NCBI GenBank assembly: GCA_030247855.1
Contig: JAPDRN010000017.1
Span: 1-64,000 of the forward strand
DNA: 64,000 bases
DNA from: Knufia peltigerae
Taxonomy: Eukaryota > Ascomycota > Eurotiomycetes > Chaetothyriales > Trichomeriaceae
Reading direction: 5' to 3'
The translations under genes were made by a program, and so were the position numbers. Within the stretch, counting starts at the first letter, position 1. Every line of letters begins with the position of its first letter. Below the pieces are notes generated by a model. It did no database searches. It was not told the origin of the DNA and was given only the letters and a program-made list of their open reading frames with translations. Shown piece by piece: positions 43,304 to 55,300 of this stretch.

Positions 43304-44941
43304 TTGTGGCGATGCTCGCAAGAAGTCGAAGATGCCGGCACTTTAGGCTATACGTGCCGAAGACTGGAGAATCACAAGAGTGAGTTCTGTTTCAACGATG
43401 ATTTCGAGATGGGATGCGATAATCCTAAGCAATACGGATTGTCAACAATTTGGGACCGTGGAGATACCATATTACCAGTACTCGTAGTTAGTCTCAGCAA
43501 ACCTCTACAAGACTTGATTCGACATGAGGAATCTCGCATAGTTTTTGGGACTAGATAGAAGTGGGTTTGCTCCATGCCAACTCAAGGACGGATTTGAGCA
43601 TACTCTGCGGACGTACTCGTACTCGTACCCGTTCCCACTGTGAGTGGTCATAATGATATTTCGCCAGGGAAGAGTGCCAAGCAGCGATCGCAGTAGCAGG
43701 TCGTGCACAGCCTCGAGGGAAACAGTACGAGTAGATGTCGAGAAGCGTACATTCTAGACTCGTCGATCGGCTTGCGATCCTTTTAAGGACTGAGGGTGAA
43801 AAAGCTTGAACGCCTGAACTCTCTAAAGTGAGAGCTGCGCCACAAGTTGTGGCGAATAATCACGTGAAATATGCCAATATGTGGCTTGTTCCTGACGCTT
43901 CCGACGCCTGATTTCCAGCATCAAATCAAACTGCCCAAATCTCCTCAATTAGTCGTTACTCCTACTCTGTGATACGCGTTTCCAACGCGCTTTCAGCTCG
44001 CAACATCTTTTCCTCTGACGATGGTGGCACAGGAAAACCCTTTGTGTTAGTGATGCTTATTGACCTACGGAGCAGCTTTGAAGTGCATCGTCTTCCCCGC
44101 CATTGTTGCTGTCAACGTGAATGACGCAGTCCAAGGCGAAGACAAGAAAGCCAAGGAACGACAGATTATCCGCCAAGCAGCCAATTCAGTATGAGAATGT
44201 CGTGATGCATCCTCGGTCAAGCTTGGGATACTGTGAATGAAGAGGAGAAGAAGAAGAAAAAGAAATATACTTCTTCATGACTGGGCTGTACCAAAGACAC
44301 TGTCGACCTCAACATGGAGCCTGAACCACGTGAGTACCGAGTAAGGATACCCGTGCTCGTACTCGTACGGAGATCTATGACGTGACTAAGCAAGGCGGGA
44401 AAAGGCATCGCCTCTTTTGTGCCTCGACAGACAATTCAGGGGCAGCTGTCCATTCACTACATGATTGTCTATCAATCCGATATCTACCAGCTTTGTGGAT
44501 GGGTGAAAGCATGAAACAGCCGAATCACTCCACATGCCTGACCTCTGGATCGAGCAATCTGAGCGCCTGCTCAAACATGTAAAACTGAGGTGAGTGGGTT
44601 TGTGTAACTTGCCCAGGCTGCACCTACTTTGCACAGCCTCCTTTCACGTTCTGGGCACCAGCTCAACAACAACACGGGGCAATTCAGTTGCCAGCCATCA
44701 ACTGCACCGCCCTTGTTGAGAACCCAAGATCATATCAAGGTTTGTACCCTCGCAAGGCGAACTCTCTATAATGTTTATACGCTCGATTGCCTTGCATCTC
44801 TTCTTCATCAAATCAATATGTCTCTGCGACTGTGATACACGCCTTGAATAAGGCTGAAAAAGAGGCCATGTCTGTTGCTTGATTCTACTAATTTCCGCAA
44901 ATTATTTCAAGGCAGTCTCGTTCCTTCACCGGTAGTGCGAA
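43304..44941. other. Intergenic region upstream of the Ca2+-ATPase
   Basis: About 1.6 kb without a credible gene. It includes (GTACTC)n-type repeats near 43,613-43,628 and 44,350-44,368 and a GAA/AGA-rich run near 44,238-44,265. The right end is the promoter and 5' UTR of the Ca2+ pump. Confidence 0.5.
43613..43628. repeat. (GTACTC)n hexamer microsatellite
   Basis: Two and a half units of GTACTC, the same unit as the array in the carRA/carX region at 29,311. Confidence 0.6.
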
Positions 44942-47900
44942 ATGGGTGGCCCAAATCCTCACGGCCCCCGGATTACCGTGGATACATCGGTATGAACACC
45001 CAGGTTATATTCGGATTCTTGTCTCTCGATGGCTAACTTGATGGTCATAGAACCTGTACGAACAAGGCTCAATATCAGCGCCGTTGAGTCACACGAGGAG
45101 TCCTAGTATGACGACGCCGCCTCAGACAGCTGTTGATGAGAACTCCTATTTATCTCCTACAACGCCAGATCGGAAGCACACTTTCGATGGATCAACACTC
45201 AACTCTCAGTCAAGCGATGCTGCATTCCGCTTCCGATCAAACTCGGGAATCTCTGCGGCATCCTCTGCCACAGTATATTCCAGAACCAGCCTCCAGTATG
45301 AAGCTGTGGATGATGCCCTCCGGCCTGATAAGGGCAATGAGAAGGACTTCGTCGTCCAGAACAACCCTTTCGCCTTCACCCCCGGCCAGTTGAATAAGCT
45401 CCTCAATCCCAAATCTCTTTCCGCTTTCAAGGCCCTCGGCGGTCTGCGAGGTCTGGAGAAAGGGCTGAGAACTAGCATCACAGCGGGCATATCAGTAGAT
45501 GAGACCCGCCTGGACGGCCAAATCTCTTTCGACGAAGCAACAACAGCCGGTAAAGAGAAAGTATCATACGGTGATATACCACCGCCATCTGCACCGTTGA
45601 GGACTGAGACGCAAGGAGTCGGCACTTTCCAATTTGATGACCGGTTAAGAGTATTTGGAGACAATCGACTCCCAGAACGCAAACCAGATGGTATCCTAGT
45701 CCTAATTTGGAGGGCTTACAACGACAAGATCCTCATCCTTCTTACGATAGCTGCAGTCGTCTCGCTCGCGCTTGGCATTTATGAGACGGTCGCCGGAGAT
45801 TCCGGTGTTGATTGGGTAGAGGGTGTTGCTATCTGTGTCGCCATCGTGATTGTTGTCACTGTGGGTGCAGCGAACGACTGGCAGAAGGAACGCCAGTTTG
45901 TGAAACTCAATAAAAGGGTAAGTTGAAAGTTTGTTCCCTTGTATTTGGCAACATATGCTAACATCCTCTACAGAAAGATGATCGAGAGGTCAAGATCATC
46001 AGATCGGGTAAATCGATCCAGATATCCGTCTATGATATCACGGTCGGTGACGTGCTGCATCTCGAGCCCGGAGATGCTGTGCCAGCGGATGGTATCTTCA
46101 TTTCCGGTCATGGCGTCAAGTGCGACGAATCTTCTGCAACTGGTGAATCAGACCAGATGAAAAAGACCCCTGGCGATGAGGTCTGGCAAAGGATCCAAGA
46201 AGGTACAGCCACTGCGAAATTGGACCCTTTCATCATCAGCGGCTCCAAAGTGTTGGAGGGTGTGGGTACATACCTTGTCACGAGCGTCGGCACGAACAGC
46301 TCTTACGGTAAAATCCTGATGAGTCTACAAACCAAAAACGATCCCACGCCATTGCAAGTCAAACTGGGAAAGCTTGCAAATTGGATCGGTGGCCTGGGCT
46401 CATCGGCTGCTGGTCTCTTGTTTCTGGTCCTCCTTATCAAGTTCCTCACACACTTATCTTCCGACAGCCGCCCGGGCGCGGAGAAAGCCCAAGATTTTCT
46501 GGACATCCTCATTGTCGCAATCACCGTCATTGTTGTCGCTGTCCCTGAAGGTTTGCCTCTAGCTGTAACCTTGGCGCTCGCGTTCGCAACAACAAGAATG
46601 TTGAAAGAGAACAATCTTGTCCGAGTGCTCAGGGCATGCGAGACCATGGGAAATGCCACGACTATCTGCTCAGACAAAACAGGCACTCTCACCCAGAACA
46701 AAATGACCGTGGTTGCTGGCACAGTTGGAGCGGATACAAAATTCACTTCGTCGCCTACCGAGCAGTCCAAATCTGGAACAATGTCTTTTGCAGAAACGTT
46801 CAGCAAGCTGAGCGCCCAAATGAAGGAGTTGATCCGAATCTCGATTGCACTCAACAGTACAGCTTTCGAAGGCGAGGAGAAAGGAGTTCCGACTTTTATC
46901 GGCTCGAAAACCGAGGTGGCCATGCTCACCTTGGCCAAAGAGCAGCTCGGTCTTGAGAACCTGGCTACTGAGCGCTCAAATTTCAAGATCAAGCAGCTTA
47001 TTCCGTTTGATTCCGCGAGGAAGTGTATGGGTATCGTCATCAAGTACCGTGGCAGCTATCGGCTTCTCGTGAAAGGTGCCGCAGAGATCATGCTGTCCAA
47101 AGCTACGCAAACCATCTCGAGTCTTTACGAATCTGAAGGGTCTTGCCAAGTAGTCGAGCTGACTACAGCAGAGAAGGAGGGCATTTCTGCTACAATTGAC
47201 GAATACGCCCAACACTCTCTTCGCACGATTGGCATGCTGTATAAGGACTTTCCGCAATGGCCTCCCGCGGATGCGAAAACACTCGAAGAAGACCCAAAGA
47301 TGGCAGATTTTGACGATGTCTTCCACGATATGACGTGGATTGGCGTGGTCGGTATCCACGACCCTTTGAGAGAAGGCGTTGTCGAAGCTGTTGCTCAGTG
47401 TCAGCACTCCGGTGTCGTGGTCCGTATGGTTACTGGAGACAACGTAACAACAGCTCGTGCAATCGCACTAGATTGCGGCATCCTTCATTCAGATGATCCC
47501 AACGCTGTTATGGAAGGTCCCAAATTTCGCCAGCTTTCCGACAAGGAAATGGACGCAGCCCTCCCAAAACTACGCGTCCTAGCTCGATCATCTCCAGAGG
47601 ACAAGCGTATTCTGGTCAGTCGTCTCAAGCATCTCGGCGAAACGGTCGCCGTGACAGGCGACGGCACAAATGATGGGCCCGCGCTGAAGATGGCCGACGT
47701 CGGCTTCAGCATGGGTATCGCCGGCACTGAAGTTGCAAAAGAAGCTTCGTCCATCATCCTTCTGGACGACAATTTTTCGTCGACCATCACCGCGCTCATG
47801 TGGGGACGGGCTGTCAATGACGCGGTCAAGAAATTCCTCCAGTTTCAGATCACCGTCAACATTACCGCCGTGGTCTTGACTTTTGTATCTGCCGTGTCCA

Positions 47901-48880
47901 ACGACTCGAACCACTCGGTGCTCACCGCGGTTCAACTTCTCTGGGTGAATCTCATCATGGACACACTGGCTGCACTGGCCCTTGCGACGGATGCACCGAC
48001 CAAGAAGATCCTCGACCGGCCTCCACAGCCCAAATCCGAGCCCTTGATCACCATCAACATGTGGAAGATGATCATCGGACAGGCGATATACCAACTCGTG
48101 GTCACCTTCATCTTGTACTTTGCCGGCATGTCGATCTTCAACTACGAGATGCACGAACGGGTCGAGCTCAACACCATCGTCTTCAACTCGTTCGTCTGGA
48201 TGCAAATCTTCAACGAGATCAACAACCGTCGCCTCGACAACAAGTTCAACATCTTCGAGGGGATCCACCGCAACTTTTGGTTCATCGGCATCAACTGCAT
48301 CATGGTCGGAGGTCAGATCATGATCATCTTCGTCGGCGGCCGTGCTTTCAGCATCACCCGTCTGAACGGTGTTCAATGGGCCATCTCCTTGCTCACCGCA
48401 CTGCCGTGCTTGCTCTGGGGCGTCCTGGTCCGATGCTTCCCCGACGAGTGGTTCGCCGTCGTCTTCAACGGCGCCGTGCGCGCCATGACCTTCGTCCTCG
48501 TTCCTTTCTGGAAAGGTCTGCGCTTCATCTTTCACCCAATTGCGGAAATCTTTCGAGGAGTTTCACGCTTCTCGAGGCGAACCGCCAGGAGAGTGACAGG
48601 GAAGAAACCTTCGTCCGACGAAGAAGAAGAAGATCAATCGGCAATGACTGGTGACGCCACGTTCGAGGGAGGATCCTCCGCTCGGGCCCAGGACGGTACG
48701 AGAAGAGTCGTCGACGAAGAGGCGGGTGTCTTTCCCGTACCGACAATCACCACCACCACCCCTGAACCTGTCAGTGCCGACCCAGAGACCGACCCCGACG
48801 ATCAGAGAAAACCCAGAGACGACGACGACAACAATGATACACCCCCTCTCCCTTCATTCTCGGTGACCGGACCGAGCTGA
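44942..48880 (+). CDS. PMC1: PMC1-type Ca2+-transporting P-type ATPase
   Basis: Three exons are read: 44942-44989, 45051-45917 and 45974-48880. Introns are 61 and 56 nt, both in phase 0, and the protein is 1273 aa. It is a P2B (PMCA-class) pump, in fungi usually vacuolar (Pmc1), exporting cytosolic Ca2+. The long N-terminus (about 1-200) is Ser-rich and disordered. Landmarks are the TM1-TM2 hairpin (ILILLTIAAVVSLALGIYE), the actuator TGES (361-364), the TM4 ion site VPEGLPLAV (about 495-503), the phosphorylated Asp in CSDKTGTLTQNKM (D539) and the hinge GDGTNDGPALK. The C-terminal 110 residues are acidic and Ser/Thr/Pro-rich. Exon 1 encodes MGGPNPHGPRITVDTS, typical of fungal Pmc1 proteins. 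Confidence 0.95.
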
Positions 48881-49989
48881 GATTGAGGTTTGGGTGGAAA
48901 AAAGCCCGAGGGCCTTTTTCCACTTTTGCGTGGTGTGGTACGTCCGACGTCAGCGCGACCCGTGCCACGACACGACGACGCTCTGTTGTTTTTTCACGCG
49001 GTTCATGATGTGGATGTTTTGACTTTCTTGTCGATGTTTTTGAACTCGATTATTCCCTCTCCCATGTGGGAGGTGACCGGCGCAGTTCTTTTTTTTTTTG
49101 GGATGAATCATGGAAGAGGATGTCGAACGGCGGCGGTCTAAAAATGGCGACAACAACCTGTGGACGGAGCACGGAGTACGGAATACGAAGGGGGCGTTTC
49201 TTTGCCGTCGAATGGGATAGATATCCTTGAGGCTGTCGGCGTCTGTGTGGTACATTCTGTATCCCCATGTCATGTATGTACCGAGTAAGTGGTGGGAAAT
49301 ATCAAGAGGGTGCGTGTGGTGTGGACAAAAGTGTGCGATGTATTTCCAAGTCAAACAATGTCAAATGATAACAGAAGCACAACTCCCCCCAAAAAAACAC
49401 TGGAAGCAATAAGAGATTTGTCTTGGTTTGCGATCATGAAAATTTTTTCTGGATTCTAACGACGAACTTAGGACGATCAAAGGAAATAATTGACAAGAAA
49501 AATTTCCATCATCTCGTCTGCATTTCCCATTTCCCCGTAGTATCCATATTCCCTCTCCCAGCCAAAAGTTCACTCCGCTACACTCCCACAAACATACCAC
49601 AACATCTCACGAGGATCTGATCTTCTGCTAGACAATGTCTCAGTCCAGGGTCTGACGACTCGTTCAAGATCCCATAAGAAAACATGATACGACATAGGAA
49701 TTTGTGTATGTTCTCCATATATCGCCTGCAAAGGTTGACGTGCAATCAACCTTCAAGAGAGAGAAAAAAAAGGTCCCGAATACCCTTCTCAATGGCGAAG
49801 AAATATCTCGCCCACCATAAAACGCCGGTCCCGCTCATGACATAGTAAACAAAATTTCTGACAGGTAGGATGATGATGATGATGACATAGATACAAGGTT
49901 GTGTGATGAGGGTGGTGGATTATATTATTAAATATAATGCTTGCTGTGACTTTCATTTTCTTTTTTGTAGGTCGTTTCGTGTCAAGTAA
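48881..49989. other. Convergent 3' region, Ca2+ pump / MFS transporter
   Basis: About 1.1 kb, AT-rich toward the right, with a GAT-type triplet run at 49,869-49,887. No gene is seen. Confidence 0.5.
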
Positions 49990-52371
49990 TTAGTGCTTTC
50001 CAGGAGGACCGTTAGATGGACCGCCAGGGAAAGGAGGTGGAGGACCGCTTGGGATACCTCCTGGACCCATTCCAGGCCCTCCAGGACCACCAGGTCCCTT
50101 CATCGGACCCCCCGGAGGACCACCGGGAGCTCCAGGTCCTTTGCCTCCAGGACCGCCCTTTCCAGGAGGAGGACCTTTCATGGTGAGAGAGCTTCGCTTT
50201 CGGAGTTTCTCACCAAAGAGCCATAGCATAATAGGGATTGGAGTACCAATACCAATGGCAGCCAAAGCTAGGACGGTGTTACCCCAGCCATATTGAAGGG
50301 CCTTGTACATAGCAGGAGCAAACAGAGGGAAACCGAAACCAGCCAATGATCGAAGAATGGTGACTGCAGCTACGGCCGACGCTGCCAGCGGACCGTACGA
50401 GTCGACGAGATACGTGGTGACACACTGGAAAGCAGCGATCGTACCAATACCGAATAGAAAGGCGCCAATATTAGGGACAATCCAGTGAGTGACATTTTGA
50501 GCTGACCACCCGTATACAAGGAGGCCAGTAGGTACGAAGAGTGAAAAGGGGATGACAAGCGGCATTCGATATTCGGGCTTTCCCTTACCGCGAGGGTCTT
50601 TGGCCTTGAGTTTCTGGTAGATCTTGTCGCCTGACTTGCCGCACACAGGGGCACCGATAAAGAAACCAAGACCCAGGGACAGATAGTTGAGACCAGAGAT
50701 GCCGACACTTTCATGGTACACGTTGAGGAAAAGCTCAAAATAGGTCGACAGCGCCAGGTAAAGGATACCATAGGAGAATGCCATGTAGAGTGCCAGGACT
50801 TGAACGATAGGCTGGGTGAACAGCATGCCAAAAGATCGACCCATGGTCTTGGCAATCTTCTTCCAGATGGGCTGGTCAACCTCGCCTTCGCCGTCGGCGC
50901 GATATTTGTTGTCGCCGGTTCGTGTGCGGATTAGTTTGGCCTTCTTGTGGAGGATATAGGGCGCGTAGGTTTCTCTGAGTTTCCAGAACCCACCGACGAG
51001 AATGAACAGGTTGACAATGGAGCTTGCATAGAACATCCATCTCCAGGTTGACTTCTCAGCGACCCAAGCACCAACGACAGGGCCGATAGCAGGGCCGAGC
51101 AGGGGGCCCATGGCGTAAATACCCATGGCCTTTCCACGCTCTTCAGGCTTGAAGAGATCGCCCAGCACGCCACCACCAATGGCCAGAGGAGCAGAGCCAC
51201 CAAGACCAGACAAGAAACGGAATGCCATTAATTGTTCTTTCGTCTGGGCAAATCCACAGGCGGTGTTGAACGCCAAGAATATAATGTTGGAAGACTGTAG
51301 AATGATAACGCGCCCGTAAAGTTCGGACAGAGGACCCAAGAACATTGGACCGATAGCATATGCCAAGACGAAGATGGAGAGAACGATCTGCTGTTCGATC
51401 GTGTTGGTGATGCCAAAGTCCTTCGCGATCTGTGGGATAGCAGGGGCAACCATGGACGAAGCCAAGGGGGAGAGGAAGGTGAAGGATGCGGTAAGGCCAG
51501 TCACAGCCCACTTCTTCTTCGATGGCCAATTCTTCGGATTAAGAGGATCATTAGGACCTTCGAACTGAACCTGTAATGAGTTGTTAGACGAGATCTTCTG
51601 TTGCGGAACACTCAAACATACCTTGTACGGGTTATCACCGCCAGGTGGACCTCCTGGGCCTCCTGGGCCACCAGGCCCTTTCTCCTTGGGCAGGAACGGA
51701 GTCGGTGTTGGGGGAGCATTTTGTGACTCGAGGTCAAACTTGCTCGGGTCCTTTCTGTCCGACATCCCCAGACCGTGGCCATGGCCATGGTCTTCGTCAC
51801 AAGTGCACCAAGACTCGTGGGAATGTTTGCTCTGAGCACGGTCCATTGGTGGAGTCATTTGTTGCGAAAGGGGTCGCTTCTCGTCGCGACCATAACCATT
51901 GTGTAGTGCATTCATTGCGAGCGTCTCTTCAGATTGAGTGGGATAACGTGGTACGGACTGGTCATAAAAGGAGTCATTACTGTTGAGGTAGCCTTCTGCG
52001 AGTAACCTCTGGTTGGCGACGAAGTCGGGATTTCGATCGAGGTAGTTGTCGTCACTGACCAGCCTCGAGTCGCGGGTGCGGAAAGAAGGAGCATATGAGT
52101 TCATGGAATCGCGTCCGTTTCGAGCGGTCTGCATAGATCCCTCCTCGTCATAGTGGCCGACATGATAGTCGGGGCCATCGTCGTACAGCACAGCGAAGGT
52201 AATCTCACTGCTGGCGCGGTCGGAGCCAGGTGAGGGTTCAGCAGGTAGGGACCGATGTCGGTAGGGTTCCGTCGAGTTGAGACGTCTTAGCGAAGGGAAT
52301 CTCGAATTCATCGCGGGTTGAGACAAGGGACGGAGGGTGTTGCCACTGTTGCTGCGCGTGTCGTCGTCCAT
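49990..52371 (-). CDS. DHA1-type MFS multidrug/polyamine transporter with collagen-like tracts
   Basis: Two exons are read: 51622-52371 and 49990-51570, split by a 51-nt GTATGT...TTACAG intron. The intron is a multiple of three and lacks an in-frame stop, so an unspliced reading is also open. Spliced length is 776 aa. I start at the ATG at 52371 (MDDDTRSNSG); further upstream the frame opens with TTG. Residues 1-265 are cytosolic and disordered, with a Cys/His patch (WCTCDEDHGHGHGHG-like) and a Gly-Pro tract. The transporter core follows, with 12 predicted helices and the DHA1 motifs PLSELYGR and RFLSGLGGSAPLAIGGGVLGD. The C-terminal 65 residues are almost entirely Gly, Pro and Lys (GPGGPGGPGMGPGG). 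Plasma-membrane efflux is likely; substrate unknown. Confidence 0.9.
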   Translation of the reverse strand: MDDDTRSNSGNTLRPLSQPAMNSRFPSLRRLNSTEPYRHRSLPAEPSPGSDRASSEITFAVLYDDGPDYHVGHYDEEGSMQTARNGRDSMNSYAPSFRTRDSRLVSDDNYLDRNPDFVANQRLLAEGYLNSNDSFYDQSVPRYPTQSEETLAMNALHNGYGRDEKRPLSQQMTPPMDRAQSKHSHESWCTCDEDHGHGHGLGMSDRKDPSKFDLESQNAPPTPTPFLPKEKGPGGPGGPGGPPGGDNPYKVCLSVPQQKISSNNSLQVQFEGPNDPLNPKNWPSKKKWAVTGLTASFTFLSPLASSMVAPAIPQIAKDFGITNTIEQQIVLSIFVLAYAIGPMFLGPLSELYGRVIILQSSNIIFLAFNTACGFAQTKEQLMAFRFLSGLGGSAPLAIGGGVLGDLFKPEERGKAMGIYAMGPLLGPAIGPVVGAWVAEKSTWRWMFYASSIVNLFILVGGFWKLRETYAPYILHKKAKLIRTRTGDNKYRADGEGEVDQPIWKKIAKTMGRSFGMLFTQPIVQVLALYMAFSYGILYLALSTYFELFLNVYHESVGISGLNYLSLGLGFFIGAPVCGKSGDKIYQKLKAKDPRGKGKPEYRMPLVIPFSLFVPTGLLVYGWSAQNVTHWIVPNIGAFLFGIGTIAAFQCVTTYLVDSYGPLAASAVAAVTILRSLAGFGFPLFAPAMYKALQYGWGNTVLALAAIGIGTPIPIMLWLFGEKLRKRSSLTMKGPPPGKGGPGGKGPGAPGGPPGGPMKGPGGPGGPGMGPGGIPSGPPPPFPGGPSNGPPGKH

Positions 52372-55300
52372 GGCGGCGGCGGCGGCGTTGTCGTTCCCGG
52401 GGTAGGCGGCCAAGGTGGTCGGTCGAGGATGGTGGCTGTAGGGGTGAGGAGGTTGTTGGTGTTGATGGGCTTGAAAGGAAGGGGGACGTGAGCCAGAGTC
52501 GTAGCCCTGGGCGACTTCCCAGCTGTCCCAACTACTTGGAGCCGCCAGTTTTGGTAGGATGCAAGGTGAACGAGCGTGATGTGGCTGGAATCAAAAACGT
52601 CTGGTTGGGGGGTGTGAGGGAGAAATATTACAACCAAAGAACTGAGAGGGCGGAAGAGGAAGAGAGGCGTGTTTTGGGTGAGCGAGTGTATGGGTCAGAG
52701 GTTTTTTCTGGGAAGAGGCAGAAGTAGTAGGAGGAGGAAGAGAGACAAGAAAAGGATCCGCAAGATGAGCGAGATGACGAAGAATGGAGAGTGTGAGAGG
52801 AGAGAAGAGTAGGAGGAGAAGGAAGGGAAAGCAGACACGGGCTGAGGAGCTGGCCTGTTGGCGTTGCTGGCCTGCTGCGGGCCCTGGGATCAGAGGTTAG
52901 AACAGATGCGGATTAGGAACAGCCTTGGGAATCACTGGGCTTTTCAGGCCCGAGTTTTAGAGAGGGAGGCTTTGCCCTTGGGCTGTTGAGGCCCCCCCGA
53001 ATTTGGTTCCATGGGCCTGCGCCGCTCGGTGACTCGGGATCACGATGATGAGACGGACGATTTGCCCAGGGACCATGCAATAATGCTACAGTATGCTTTG
53101 ACAGACGAGTCTATGTGCAATAGACTCGTACCATGACACCCTCTACAGACAAAATACGAGGTAGAATAAACAGGTCAGAGCATCAGAGCGCCAAAGCCTA
53201 TTCAGTACCTAGCTCGTAATGAGTACCTAGACACCTAGAAATAACCCATGCAAACAAATACCCTGGAGGCCCTGGAGGCGTTTTTCCAGCCTCGTGAATG
53301 GGTGACTCGGGGCTCTAGCTGCCTGAACCATTTGCAAAACTCGCCTTTCATCACCAATAATACTGTACCTCTGTACGGAACAGATACAACGATAAGACGG
53401 ACCATGCACAACCACCTCACCTTTAGCATTTCATGCCCCCCCCGGAGAGAGAAGCTCCTCTGTCTGATCCCTTTTCGACAGTATCATACTCCGTACACGC
53501 ACATGCACACACACACACAGTCCGTTGAGTTGTCGCATCTCACGTAAACCCCGCTGGATGCCGACACCGACATCCATCATCGCTACCCCCTACGGAGTAA
53601 CAAGTAATCCTCTGTAACTACAGGAAGACGGAGTAACGGCATCAGCCTTGTTTGGATCTTCTTCTTTGCCGCCTGAAAACACGCCCCCAAGTCACAGACA
53701 GAAACCACGGAGTATGAGATTTCGTATTCGGGAGGGGGCCAGGTGGGGAGGGATCAGAGCATGTCGACAAGCCTTAGCGGGGAATTTACCAGGAACAGGG
53801 CTTCACCAGTACCGACCATTGGCCATTATCGAGGTCCATGATCGGAGTTCAGGCCTCCTCGAGCCTCCACTGTTGCTAATTATGCCGTCCGTAGCGTGTC
53901 TCGCTAGGGCGGGGCCTGCGCCGCAATCTCATCTCCCTCCCCCCTGTTTGTTTCTTTTTGCTGCTCCTCCACGGCCTTTGTCGACCGACCTCCGGCCTAG
54001 TGCGCCTCGTTGCCTAGAAGGGGGTTTGGATTGAGATGGAGTCGACCAATCTGATCCCTAGACATGCCCGTCATTGTTTTGTATGCCCGCTTATGATGAT
54101 GATATGAGCAACACTACTCGTACACACGCAGAGCTCGAGCTTCATACGAGTACTTGGTACGATATCCCCAGACTCGGCCCTCTTCGCTTGAAACCGGGGA
54201 GGTCCAAGTTCCTCTTTGAAAAAGAAAAAAAAAAGCCAACAACAAACAAATCCCTCTATGCAAAAATTGTAGCTGCGTTTTTGACTCAGTACCGTACAGT
54301 ACTGTACTCCGTCCGTAGAGGGATTTCACTTTGCATAAGCCAATTTGAGCCGCATCACTCCTTCGACGGCTCCTTTTTCCCACCTCGCAATCTCAAGTTG
54401 CAGGCTTGGCGACTCCCCTGATCATCTTTTTCCTTTCCCCCCAATCACCCCCCTACTGTAAGCATTCACCACTGATTCAGCCTTAGGGAGGGGGAAGAGA
54501 GATTGTCCACCGCTTCCTTTCGCTTAAACTGTGGTCTTTTTCCTTCCTGCCATGGCTAACCGACCGCCTGAGCGAAATTGTTGCAGAACATCCATACGGA
54601 GCATAGGTTCCTCGCCTATCTTTTTTCGTGCACGGGGTTTTTTTTTTCAAGACGTGGGCTTTATCTACCAGCACGAGTACTCCGTACTCCTGTTCAGTAG
54701 CTTGAACATCTGCAACTGGTCTTTCGGTAGTTCATTGTTGCCGAATGCTCTCGCCGCTTAGCCTACTCGTAGCATTCGATATTCGTAATCAGCAGCTTAT
54801 TCGAGTGATGCCTTTTGTTTATAGCTGTGACACCTCCAACAAAGTATCTACTCGATGGCCTCATTCTGCGTCTCTTACCGAGGTTTGTTTGCTTTCCTGT
54901 GAATATAAGACGTTGGGGAGCCGTCAAGTGATTTTACTCAAGTGGACTGTGCTGGCCCAAGACAACAGCCCACGCGAAGCAGCATGGACCCGGGTTTCGA
55001 ACCGGCAATATTTTGCCGCGTGTGTGATGGGGGTGATAACCAAATGTGTCTTGATCCGTACCATATGGCCAAGGGGTGACGACTTATCATTATGATCACT
55101 TATCAACTATCATTTAGCTTGTGATAGCTTGGTCAAACAGTCCCCGCTACGAGAAAAAAAAAACGTGGAAACACTTCCCTGAAATGATAAAGCCCATCAT
55201 CGGGCGGGGAAATCTGCCTCGCTGGCTTGGCCCAAGCATTTCCGGCGTCCGAAATACTCGAAGTCGTAGTCGTCTTGGGATCGTATCAGATGCGACTATT

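Noticed and set aside
47588..48535. Minus-strand open frame (315 aa) antisense to the Ca2+-ATPase
   Set aside because: It is a shadow of the conserved pump sequence, rich in Asp/Val/Glu/His from complementary codons.
54975..55085. Possible minus-strand tRNA: B-box GGTTCGAAACC and an A-box-like TGGCCATATGG
   Set aside because: The T stem has mismatches, the acceptor ends do not pair, and the box spacing is too long. At best a degraded relic.
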